Assembly (NCBI GenBank): GCA_012840075.1
Contig: DUMC01000171.1
Span: 1-38,952 of the forward strand
Reading direction: 5' to 3'
From: Clostridiaceae bacterium
Lineage (GTDB): Bacteria > Bacillota > Clostridia > Acetivibrionales > DUMC01
DNA length: 38,952 bases
Made by a program: the position numbers and the translations under genes. Under the pieces are notes generated by a model that was not told the origin of the DNA, did not search any database, and worked only from the letters and a program-made list of their open reading frames with translations. Within the stretch, counting starts at the first letter, position 1. Each line of letters starts with the position of its first letter. This document shows positions 1 to 7,524 of the stretch, one piece after another.

Positions 1-152
1 ACTCCATACATAGGTCCATAATGAAATATTATAAAGTATATTACTACCGGTAATATTAAAAGATAAAGATCCCAGTTACGCCTAAAAGTTTTTTTAATTG
101 ATGTGATAGACGATGTAATATACTTTTCATATTTAGTATTAGTTTTATTCAT
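1..152 (-). CDS. Sugar ABC transporter permease, LplB-type (5' part only, runs off left edge)
   Basis: Reading leftward from an ATG at 152, the frame stays open to the window edge for 50 codons. It gives a basic N-terminus (MNKTNTKYEKYITSSITSIK) followed by RRNWDLYLLILPVVIYFII and FHYGPMYG. This is the start of LplB/YteP-type permeases of polysaccharide ABC importers: a first membrane helix, then a Y-x-P-M-Y-G motif. The equivalent segment of the permease at 31760-32734 reads FNYVPMYGIQ. A GGAAGGAG ribosome site lies at 170-177, 17 bases from the ATG, which is longer than usual; an in-frame TAG nine bases upstream excludes a longer start. The gene is divergent from the sulfatase. The call rests on about 50 residues, so the substrate is unknown. 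Confidence 0.8.
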   Translation of the reverse strand, partial: MNKTNTKYEKYITSSITSIKKTFRRNWDLYLLILPVVIYFIIFHYGPMYG

Positions 153-179
153 TTTTATCTAAATTTAAACTCCTTCCGT

Positions 180-652
180 ATAAATTTGAAAAAGACGAAA
201 CATCTGTGTAACACTCTTTTATGTATTAATGTTACCAGCATAAGAAGAAAAATCAATAATCACATTCTGCAATCAATCGTATTTTTCTGAACTTCGCACT
301 TAGAAGCTTGTATTAACCCAATTTGATAATTTTTGCTGAGTTTATGCGCATTTTTACTGAGTTTACATATCTGCGTATCAAAATTATATGATTGATGTCA
401 TAAAAAACATATGGAACTAATACGATATTTTTAGTATAATTTAATGGGCATCATTTTGAATCATATTTTTAGTTGCAATACTTATGTAGACAATGCCTAT
501 GCAATTTAACAGTGAATTAAGTTTTTTGCTTATTCGACTTTGCTTATTCGATTTACGGACTTACGATTACTTTTCTTTAAAAATTTTTTTAACAAATAAT
601 ATCAAACACATTCTTAATTCACTGTTAAAATTCGAAAGGAGAATTTAATATA
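180..652. promoter_or_regulatory. Divergent regulatory region between lplB-like gene and sulfatase
   Basis: This 470-base AT-rich spacer holds no gene I can support. It contains a 15-base direct repeat at 330-344 and 351-365 (TTTTTGCTGAGTTTA and TTTTTACTGAGTTTA), offset by exactly 21 bp as in AraC-family operators. A TATAAT lies at 435-440 with only a weak -35 candidate (TGGAAC, 412-417) toward the sulfatase. An 11-base direct repeat TGCTTATTCGA occurs at 527-537 and 541-551. A perfect 17-base inverted repeat is at 505-521 and 613-629. The sulfatase ribosome site GAAAGGAG is at 634-641. Regulatory roles are inferred from position and spacing. Confidence 0.55.
505..629. repeat. 17-bp perfect inverted repeat flanking 91 bases, just upstream of the sulfatase
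   Basis: TTTAACAGTGAATTAAG at 505-521 is exactly reverse-complemented at 613-629. The intervening 91 bases are AT-rich and contain no ORF. The right arm ends a few bases before the sulfatase ribosome site, so a transcript could fold into a long hairpin there. Alternatively the arms could be two operator half-sites or the ends of a small miniature element. No obvious target-site duplication was seen. Confidence 0.7.
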
Positions 653-2083
653 ATGAAAAGCAATTCCAGAAAACCTAATGTACTCTTAATATGTACTGAC
701 CATTGGCCAGGTCCGTTGATGGGTGCTGCGGGGCACGAATACATTATGACACCTACATTAGATTACATGTGTGAAAATGGAATAAGGTTTGAAAATGCTT
801 ATACTGAAACTCCAACATGTGTACCTGCAAGAAGAGCATTGATGACAGGTACTTGTGCAAAAACTCATGGGGATAGAGTGTTCAGTAACTTGCCTATGAA
901 ACCTGAATTAACAACAATGGCCCAAGCATTTAGAAATGCAGGTTATCAAGCATATGCAGTTGGTAAACTCCATGTTTCTCCCCAGCGGGACAGGATAGGT
1001 TTTGATGATGCTTATATTAATGAAGAAGGTCGCATGATAGGGCAACTTGATGATTACCAATTGTTTATTAGACAAGAAGGATTTGCCGGTGAAGAATACG
1101 CACATGGAATGGGGCAAAATATGTACACTGCAAGACCTTGGCATCTGCCGGAATATTGTCATCCTACTTATTGGACTACACGTGAAATGTGTAAAATTAT
1201 AAAACGTAGAGATCCAACAAGACCTGCTTTTTGGTATTGTTCTTATGTTGCGCCACACCCTCCGCTGGTACCACCTCGTGATTACTGGGATATGTATATG
1301 AATATGGATATAGATCAGCCTGTAATGGGAGATTGGGCTAAAGACAAAGATAACCTTCCCTATGGAGCATGGTACGTATCAGTTAATCACCCTGGACCGG
1401 GAAGTCCGAAGCAAGTAGAAATTGCTCGTAAAGCTTTTTATGCACAATGTACATATATAGACAGTCAAATCAGATTACTTATAGGGACGTTAAGAGAGGA
1501 AAATCTAATTGATAGTACGATAATAATGTTTACGGCGGACCACGGTGATATGCTGGGACATCATGGTATGTGGGCAAAACCTTACATGTATGAATATTCT
1601 GCAAAAATACCGATGATTTTAATGCCGTTAGACAGAAACCTTCAAAATAAAGTTGACGATCGGTTGGTGGAGCTACGGGATGTAATGCCTACTTTACTTG
1701 ATATGTGCGATATATCGATTCCCGATACAGTAGAAGGTATTTCAATGATTAGAGATAAAAAACGCGAGTATTTGTACTGTGAACATAGTGAAGGTGAAAA
1801 CGCCATAAGAATGATTAGAAAAGAAGATTTCAAGCTTATATACTATCCTGTAGGAAATAGAATCCAACTTTTTAACATAAAAGAAGACCCAATGGAGCTT
1901 ATGGATCTTTCTGAAGATAAGTCTTATGAAAACATAATTAATGAAATGAAGCAACTATTAATAAAAAATCTTTACGGTAGCGATCTTGAGTGGTTTTCTG
2001 ACGGCAAACTTGTAGGATTACCTGAAAAGAAGCGTGAGTGTAAGGCTAGCCGTCATTTTTTCAGCCAGCGGGGGTGGAGATAG
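653..2083 (+). CDS. Sulfatase (S1 / alkaline-phosphatase superfamily), Cys-type
   Basis: This enzyme is predicted to hydrolyse sulfate esters, most likely on sulfated sugars or glycans. The sulfatase signature CVPARRALMTG begins at Cys56. The C-x-P-x-R core is the site converted to formylglycine, in anaerobes by a radical-SAM maturase (anSME), which is not in this window. Metal and active-site motifs are present: TDH at 15-17, VGKLH about residue 100, and TADHGDMLGHHG with Asp296/His297. The 476-residue length is normal for the family. There is no signal peptide, so it should be cytoplasmic and act on imported sugars. It starts at ATG 653 after GAAAGGAG (634-641). It is divergent from an LplB-type sugar permease. 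Phosphonate monoester hydrolases share the fold, so the exact substrate is open. Confidence 0.9.
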   Translation: MKSNSRKPNVLLICTDHWPGPLMGAAGHEYIMTPTLDYMCENGIRFENAYTETPTCVPARRALMTGTCAKTHGDRVFSNLPMKPELTTMAQAFRNAGYQAYAVGKLHVSPQRDRIGFDDAYINEEGRMIGQLDDYQLFIRQEGFAGEEYAHGMGQNMYTARPWHLPEYCHPTYWTTREMCKIIKRRDPTRPAFWYCSYVAPHPPLVPPRDYWDMYMNMDIDQPVMGDWAKDKDNLPYGAWYVSVNHPGPGSPKQVEIARKAFYAQCTYIDSQIRLLIGTLREENLIDSTIIMFTADHGDMLGHHGMWAKPYMYEYSAKIPMILMPLDRNLQNKVDDRLVELRDVMPTLLDMCDISIPDTVEGISMIRDKKREYLYCEHSEGENAIRMIRKEDFKLIYYPVGNRIQLFNIKEDPMELMDLSEDKSYENIINEMKQLLIKNLYGSDLEWFSDGKLVGLPEKKRECKASRHFFSQRGWR

Positions 2084-2119
2084 AATTAATTATCATTTTC
2101 AGAATTAATTATCATTCTC
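2082..2119. repeat. 19-bp tandem repeat at the sulfatase stop codon
   Basis: AGAATTAATTATCATTTTC (2082-2100) is followed directly by AGAATTAATTATCATTCTC (2101-2119), with one mismatch. The first copy begins inside the sulfatase stop codon. It is probably a recent slippage duplication. Confidence 0.85.
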
Positions 2120-2291
2120 AAGCAACAAAGCGACAAAAGAAGCTCAACCCTTAATAGCTTCCTGTTTCATCCTTGATAGCTACCTTCATGCGATCTATTA
2201 AGTATTTAGGTATTTTTATATATTTCATTTATTTAATAAATATTTGAGTTAAATATTCTATCTAAATATTTCATTTAAATATTTCATCTTT

Positions 2292-2314
2292 GCATGGGCA
2301 TCCATGCTTTTTTT
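2292..2314 (+). terminator. Rho-independent terminator of the sulfatase transcript
   Basis: A GCATGG stem (2292-2297), a GCAT loop and a CCATGC stem (2302-2307) are followed by seven T's. It lies about 210 bases beyond the sulfatase stop. The T-tract is only on the plus-strand side, so it serves the sulfatase rather than the convergent EAL gene. The remaining bases between 2120 and 2381 are AT-rich AAATATTT-type repeats without a supported gene. Confidence 0.85.
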
Positions 2315-2381
2315 ATATACCCAAATATCTGCAAAAGTACAAGGAACCTATTAGTCTGTAGTTTAATGAATATTGACAAAT

Positions 2382-3572
2382 TTAACTGCATAAATATGCA
2401 CTTTTGTTGCTTTTTATAAATTCTATGGCATCTTCTTCATCAAGGGGCTTACTAATGAGAAATCCTTGTATTTTGTCACAGTTGTGTTCTTTTAAATACT
2501 GTAGCTGGGCACGATGTTCAACTCCTTCTGCAATTGCAGAATGTCCCAGTTTATGTGAAATCGATATGATATCACCTGTGATTGCATTATTTGGGTTTAT
2601 ATCCAACAACCTATCTACAAAATATTTATCAATTTTCATATAATCAGCTTTTAATCTGGTTTCTCTATACAGAGAAGAATAACCTTTGCCAAAATCATCT
2701 ATTGCTATGAGAAGTCCTGTCTCTCTAAGTTTCTCAATAATTTTATTAATACTGTCAAAATCGGAAGCAAATACGGATTCCGTAATCTCAATGCCGATAT
2801 TCTTAGGATTAACCTGCATTTCTTCTATCAATTCAAACAATCTACTAGTAAAATTAGGTTTCAATAATTGAATAATGGAAATATTAATTAAGATTCTAAC
2901 ATCATCATATCCATATTTTCTGAGTTTATTTAAAAAACGAAATGCTTTAATTATTACCTTTTCACCAATAGGATGAATGAGTTTTGTTTTCTCGGCGATA
3001 GGAATAAATTCTAAAGGTGATACTATCCCGAGCTTTTCCGATCTTATTCTTGCCAATGCTTCAAACCCGAAAATTGAGCATTTTCTTAAATCTATAATCG
3101 GTTGATACTGCAAATACAGCTCATCAGCATTTTTCTCACTTGCTGCTATAGCGGTGAGAGCTTCTACAATATCTCTTTCGCGGTTAATCAATGCTTCCAG
3201 TTCTTCATCGTAAAAATAGATTTCGAAGTCCTTGCCAAACGAGCTTACAGACCTTTCTGACGCGATTAGAAGTTTTCGAAGAAGTATATCGACATCAACC
3301 TCATTTTGGTTTTGCTTAATTTCGAGGATTCCAATACTACCGCCAATTCTTTCTGTTACAAATATGGGTTCTAAAGTATCTACAATAACTTTGCTGAAAG
3401 CAATAAGTTCATTTTTATCTTTGTAATCGTATAAATAGAAAATGAAGCGGCTCTCATGGGGTTTAAACAAAATACACTTATCCGTACAATGCTGACTAAG
3501 AGCTTCAGCCGCTTTTTTAATCAGGTTTTGAGAATATTGGAAACCATAATTGGCAGTTAACAGATGAACCAT
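2382..3572 (-). pseudogene. 3' part of a broken c-di-GMP signalling gene: degenerate GGDEF plus EAL phosphodiesterase domain
   Basis: The first ~125 residues are the rest of a GGDEF domain whose active-site loop is degenerate (HESRF at 39-43 instead of GGDEF). The remainder is a complete EAL domain, which hydrolyses c-di-GMP. Catalytic residues are visible: E171 (FEALAR), N230, E262 (EITES), D292-D293 (DDFGKGYSSL), K313 (MKIDK), E349 (AEGVEH) and Q369 (QGFLISKPL). The nominal ATG at 3572 is inside a domain and has no convincing ribosome site. Reading upstream in the same frame gives KKALIGINLSMVHLLTANYG, the normal beginning of a GGDEF domain, overlapping the end of the neighbouring ORF. This is therefore the second half of the 3580-4908 gene after a frameshift, unless expressed by slippage or reinitiation. 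Confidence 0.85.
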
Positions 3573-3579
3573 ACTTAAA

Positions 3580-4908
3580 TTAATGCCAATAAGCGCTTTT
3601 TTTAGAATCTTTATTCAGTTTAAGATCCTTTTCAAGTAACGACACCAGATATTCGCGATTATATAACCCTGTCCACTTGTCGTGTTCATTATTGTATTTT
3701 AAAGTGTTTTCAATCTCCTTTTGTTCTGATATATCAAGTACAATGCCTTCCAACGCTTCAACCTCGCCATCATCGTTATAGATACCTTGCCCCATCTCAA
3801 GAACCCATTTTCTCTCTCCTGTGGCAGTTATAATTTCATATTCATATTTAAACGGCTGTCTAGCTGCTAAGACTCGTTCCCATTCTTTTCTCAAAACTTC
3901 ACGGTATTCAGGGGCTATAATATCATTAAAAGACAAGTCTCTGTTATAAAGCAGGCTCTCCGGCGAATAACCCGTAAGATTAAAGCAACCATCGGAAACA
4001 TACTGCATTGTCCATTCATTATCATAGTTACACCTATATGCAAGACCCGGAAGGTGGGAAAGAAAAACCGTTTTACTGCGCTCACATTCACCCAATGCTT
4101 CCTCAATAGCTTTGCGTCCTGTTATATCGTGGATCAAGCAAATATGGCTGAATTTTTGAGAGGTTGATAAAGTAAAAGGAGCAACAATTATATTTACCCA
4201 AACAATTGAACCATCTGGCTTTATATACCGCTTATCCATTGAATAACCCTTAATTTCACCTGCTAGAAGTTTTCTAAAATTTCTTATATCTTCCTCTAAA
4301 TCATCCGGATGAGTAATCTTTGCCCAGCCTAAAGAAATGAGTTCTTCTTTTGTCCTGCCGGTAATTTTTTCAAATGCTGAATTGATTCTTACGGTACCTC
4401 CATCAGAATGATCAGGTTCACAACTATACGAAATTGCAATACCGATCGGGATTTGTTCGAAAATCGTATTAAACGTAATTTGTTCATCCTGTTGTCTTGC
4501 TGCATTCTCATCACTTCGTAGCCTTTCTTCATTCTCTGTCCTTAACAGCGCTGTATGTATATCAATTCTTGCTTTTAATGAAACCATATGAATTGGTTTG
4601 CGGATATAATCTATGGCACCAAGCTTAAGACCTTCAATTTCATCATCAAGTTTATTATTATCAATCAATATTATGATGCGCAAATTTTGGAAACGTTTAT
4701 CTTCTTTTAAAGTCCTAAGAACTTGAAGACCATCCATATCAGGCATATTTAAATCCAATATCAACAAGTCGACCTCGTCGTTTTCCTCAAGTATACGCAA
4801 AGCTTCACTACCGCTGCCCGCAGTTAATACATTATGTTCATTTAATGCATTTTTTATAATAAACCTATCAGATTCAGAATCATCAACTACCAGAATCTTA
4901 AATGACAT
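3580..4908 (-). pseudogene. 5' part of the same gene: response regulator receiver, two PAS domains, start of GGDEF
   Basis: The start is the ATG at 4908, behind GGAAGG; a TTG six bases upstream is possible but less likely. Residues 1-120 form a receiver domain with acidic pair D9-D10, phosphoacceptor D52 (LILDLNMPDMDG) and K104 (RKP). The conserved Thr/Ser of the switch is replaced by Ile82. Two PAS domains follow (roughly 140-270 and 275-395), the second ending in a PAC motif with WVLEMGQGIYNDDGEV. Then NNEHDKWTGLYNREYLVSLLE opens a GGDEF domain that breaks off at ...SKKSAYWH. The break is at an A7 run (T7 at 3597-3603 on the plus strand). Removing one A would join this ORF to the EAL ORF, giving one protein of about 840 residues. 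Confidence 0.85.
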
Positions 4909-5240
4909 TGTCAACCTTCCTTTTCTTCCTAATATCTACCCTAGTATCTACTTTTAGCTTCAAGTTTTAATCCTTTATATGTACAACCGATAAAGAATAA
5001 TTTCCTCACTTTCTAATATGTAACTAAATTAAGAGCTAATACATAGTTGGCTCCTGCTAAAAGTAGCTTTTTTATTAGTTAACGTTATAAGTTGAAGTAC
5101 TAAGTTAATTTTTACCACAAAGAGGGCAATATCTATCATATTATTTATTTTGAGTTATATTTTTTTAATATATATTTTTATATTATTAATAAAACTTTAA
5201 ATATTCTTATATTCATAATAAAACACCATATAATACCTCG
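4909..5240. other. AT-rich intergenic region, no gene seen
   Basis: These 330 bases separate the start of the broken c-di-GMP gene from the end of the LysR gene, both on the minus strand. They are very AT-rich. The only structure is a weak hairpin, GCTA-AAAG-TAGC followed by TTTTTT near 5058-5075, in plus orientation with no plus-strand gene before it. The GGAAGG ribosome site of the downstream gene lies just beyond 4914. Confidence 0.5.
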
Positions 5241-6107
5241 TTATTTGCATATTGCAATGAAATCTTTTGCACTTTCTGTCAGAAACTTATTTTTATGATA
5301 AATGACGGAAAAACATCTCTTAAATTGTATTCCCTTTATTTGAAACTGACTGATTTCTTTACGTTCAAGATATTCCTTTACCAATAAATATGGTAATACA
5401 GATATGCCTATATTAGCCCGTACTGCTCTTATAATTGCCTGTGTGCTTATACTTTCCCAAGCAGGTAAAATTTCCAGTCCACGGGAAGTCATTATACTGT
5501 CAAATATTTCGCGGCCGGCACTTCCTGGTTCTCTCAAAATAAAACTTTCATTTTGAAGCTGGGAGATATCAATGTTTTTTTGTTTAGCAAAGGGGTGTTC
5601 GTTTCCACAGATCATTACCAATTCATCATCACGAAACTTTTGCTGTATGATGTAGGGGCTGTGAACAACACCTTCAATCAAGCCAATATCAATTCGATTG
5701 GATAGAATATATTGTTGAATTTTTTCTGAATTATCTATCATTACCTTAACATCCATTTTAGGATGTATTTTCTTAAACTTAATTATGTAGCCAGGTAATA
5801 AACAATTTCCGATGGTAATGCTTGCTCCGATGCGGATGATTCCCATAGCATCAAAGTTTTTAATTTCCTTCTCCATATTTTCAAAAAGTCCCACAATGTG
5901 TCTTGCGTAATGAAGAAAGCTCTTACCTGCTTCTGTGATATGGAGTCTTTTTGCAATGCGATCAAATAGCTTTATTCCATAGTATTCTTCCAATTCCGAT
6001 ATTGCAAGGCTTATGGAAGGCTGCGCAATGTGTAGTTTTTCTGCGGCTTTCGTCGTACTGCCGGTTTCGCACACAGTGACAAATATTTTAAGATGCCTTA
6101 AGGTCAT
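5241..6107 (-). CDS. LysR-family transcriptional regulator, divergent from the CHR transporter
   Basis: This is a 288-residue protein of standard LysR length. The N-terminal winged helix-turn-helix covers residues 1-60 (MTLRHLKIFVTVCETGSTTK, then AAEKLHIAQPSISLAISELE). A type-2 periplasmic-binding-like effector domain spans about 90-288 (IGASITIGNCLLPGYI near 92-107, and VRANIGISVLPYLL). The ATG at 6107 follows a GGGGGA-like site. It is transcribed away from the two-gene CHR transporter, the usual LysR arrangement, so it most likely controls that transporter and itself in response to a small ligand. The CysL/YwfK-type subgroup is plausible but the ligand cannot be read from sequence. Confidence 0.92.
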   Translation of the reverse strand: MTLRHLKIFVTVCETGSTTKAAEKLHIAQPSISLAISELEEYYGIKLFDRIAKRLHITEAGKSFLHYARHIVGLFENMEKEIKNFDAMGIIRIGASITIGNCLLPGYIIKFKKIHPKMDVKVMIDNSEKIQQYILSNRIDIGLIEGVVHSPYIIQQKFRDDELVMICGNEHPFAKQKNIDISQLQNESFILREPGSAGREIFDSIMTSRGLEILPAWESISTQAIIRAVRANIGISVLPYLLVKEYLERKEISQFQIKGIQFKRCFSVIYHKNKFLTESAKDFIAICK

Positions 6108-6147
6108 TGAATCCCCCTAATTATAATACATTTCTTATAAACTTTAT

Positions 6148-6163
6148 AAAATAATACTATTTT
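6148..6163. promoter_or_regulatory. Possible LysR operator in the divergent promoter
   Basis: AAAATA-ATAC-TATTTT is a perfect 6-bp dyad in the 116-base spacer between the LysR gene and the CHR transporter. The arms are embedded in a looser TTTATA...TATAAA symmetry. LysR proteins bind dyads with a T-N11-A core in such spacers. The AT-richness of the region weakens the case. Confidence 0.4.
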
Positions 6164-6223
6164 ATTTATAAATTTTCAAGTAATATAATAAAATTCTAGG
6201 ATTAGTAGAGGAGGTCTAATGAT

Positions 6224-6808
6224 TTGGTAAATAAGAAATACATTTACATAAAACTGTTCACGTCTACTTTTTATTTAAGCGCATTCACCTTTGGAGGAGG
6301 ATACGTAATTATATCATTAATGAAAAAGAAATTTGTTGATGATCTGCAATGGATAGAAGAAGATGAAATGCTAAACTTAACTGCTATTGCACAATCTTCT
6401 CCCGGACCGGTTGCGGTTAATGCTGCCATACTGCTAGGGTATCATGTCGCAGGACCTTTAGGAGCACTAGCAACTATATTAGGTACAATTTTACCACCGT
6501 TTATTATCCTATCTGTTATCTCCGTTTTTTATGCTGCATTTCGCGATAACATTGTGGTAAATGCAGTTCTTAAAGGGATGCAGGCAGGTGTTGCCGCAGT
6601 AATTGCGGATGTTGTTTTAAAACTCGGTAGTAATGTCTTTAAAGAAAAAGATATAGTGTCTGTTATTATCATGATTGGTTCATTTATTTTGTCGTTTTTA
6701 TTTGGAATTAATGTTATGTATATTATTTTGGTATGTGGGTGTATCGGAGCTGTGAAGGCACTGTTTCAAGTAAAAAAGGGACAAAAGGATGGTGAGCATT
6801 CCCAATGA
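6224..6808 (+). CDS. CHR-family transporter subunit, N-terminal-type half (split ChrA)
   Basis: This is a single CHR (chromate transporter) domain of 194 residues. The signature is FTFGGGYVIISLMKKKF near residue 20, followed by AIAQSSPGPVAVNAAILLGY about 60-80. Five or so hydrophobic helices follow. Canonical ChrA fuses two such domains; here they are separate genes that overlap by four bases (ATGA at 6805-6808), so they should be co-translated and act as a heterodimer, as in Bacillus YwrA/YwrB-type short-chain CHR pairs. The start is a TTG at 6224, nine bases after AGAGGAGG (6207-6214); the ATG at 6219 runs into a stop after three codons. Chromate efflux is the family function, but the natural substrate may differ. 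Confidence 0.9.
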   Translation: MVNKKYIYIKLFTSTFYLSAFTFGGGYVIISLMKKKFVDDLQWIEEDEMLNLTAIAQSSPGPVAVNAAILLGYHVAGPLGALATILGTILPPFIILSVISVFYAAFRDNIVVNAVLKGMQAGVAAVIADVVLKLGSNVFKEKDIVSVIIMIGSFILSFLFGINVMYIILVCGCIGAVKALFQVKKGQKDGEHSQ

Positions 6809-7368
6809 CGCTCTTAAAACTTTTTTGGAGCTTCTTTCAAATTGGTATGTTTAGTTTCGGAGGAGGCATGGCGGCAATACCTCTTATTCAAAATCAAATA
6901 GTTAATTTACACCATTGGTTAACATTAACTGAATTCACCGATCTCATTACAATTGCAGAGATGACACCCGGACCCATCGCTATTAATTCGGCTACTTTTG
7001 TAGGAATCAGAATTGCAGGTATCCCAGGTGCGGTTGTTGCTACTATTGGCTGCGTTCTTCCATCCTGTATTATCGTTTCAATCTTGGCTTGGATTTATTT
7101 TAAATTCAAAGAATTAACCGCAATACAAGGAATATTGTCCGGTTTAAGACCTGCCATTGTATCACTGATTGCCTCAGCAGGGTTATCCGTTTTTATGCTG
7201 GCTGTTTGGGGCGAAGGTGGTTTTTCAACAAATCCCCAATCAATCAACTTAGTTTCGGTTTTATTATTCGCCGTAGCTTTATTTGTTTTACGAAAATGGA
7301 AACTAAATCCAATTTACGTGATGCTAGGTTCAGGAATTATTGGTGGGGCGATTTACCTGATGGTGTAG
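6805..7368 (+). CDS. CHR-family transporter subunit, C-terminal-type half (split ChrA)
   Basis: This is the partner of the preceding gene, 187 residues. It repeats the CHR signature: GMFSFGGGMAAIPLIQNQIV near residue 13, then TIAEMTPGPIAINSATFVG about 50-70. Several hydrophobic helices follow. The ATG overlaps the upstream stop by four bases. The last codons lie in a 14-base direct repeat (TGGTGTAGATATCG at 7361-7374 and 7377-7390) that runs through the stop codon into a rhamnosidase remnant. The natural 3' end may therefore have been altered by a rearrangement, although the protein ends at a usual length. Confidence 0.9.
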   Translation: MTLLKLFWSFFQIGMFSFGGGMAAIPLIQNQIVNLHHWLTLTEFTDLITIAEMTPGPIAINSATFVGIRIAGIPGAVVATIGCVLPSCIIVSILAWIYFKFKELTAIQGILSGLRPAIVSLIASAGLSVFMLAVWGEGGFSTNPQSINLVSVLLFAVALFVLRKWKLNPIYVMLGSGIIGGAIYLMV

Positions 7369-7390
7369 ATATCGAATGGTGTAGATATCG
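7361..7390. repeat. 16-bp-period duplication at the CHR/rhamnosidase-remnant junction
   Basis: TGGTGTAGATATCG occurs at 7361-7374 and again at 7377-7390. The first copy contains the stop codon of the CHR gene. The second lies in the frame of the GH78 remnant. A short tandem duplication like this is typical of a repaired breakpoint. Confidence 0.75.
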
Positions 7391-7518
7391 GCTACCGCCC
7401 CTTTATAACTGCCTTCTTTAGCATCTAAACCAAGCCAATCTTCTAAATACTTCCCGGTATTCCAAAGATACTTATTATCCCCATGACTTTTCATATATTC
7501 AACCCAGGATTTCATGCT
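7369..7518 (-). pseudogene. Remnant of a GH78 alpha-L-rhamnosidase catalytic domain
   Basis: A 61-codon ORF (7330-7515) reads MKSWVEYMKSHGDNKYLWNT, then GKYLEDWLGLDAKEGSYKGA. This resembles the (alpha/alpha)6-barrel region of GH78 alpha-L-rhamnosidases, which carry K-W-V-x-Y, L-W-x-T-G and D-W-L-x-L-D-x-x-E-G motifs (from memory of the family). The rest of the ~900-residue enzyme is absent. A TAG lies directly upstream in frame, there is no ribosome site, and the 3' end of the ORF runs into the convergent CHR gene. It begins seven bases after the flavodoxin gene's stop. A decayed gene fragment is the best reading. Confidence 0.7.
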
Positions 7519-7524
7519 CTAATA

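Noticed and set aside
2130-2240. Minus-strand 25-codon ORF reading MKYIKIPKYLIDRMKVAIKD
   Set aside because: It reads like protein but has no ribosome site and no recognisable family, and short ORFs are frequent by chance.
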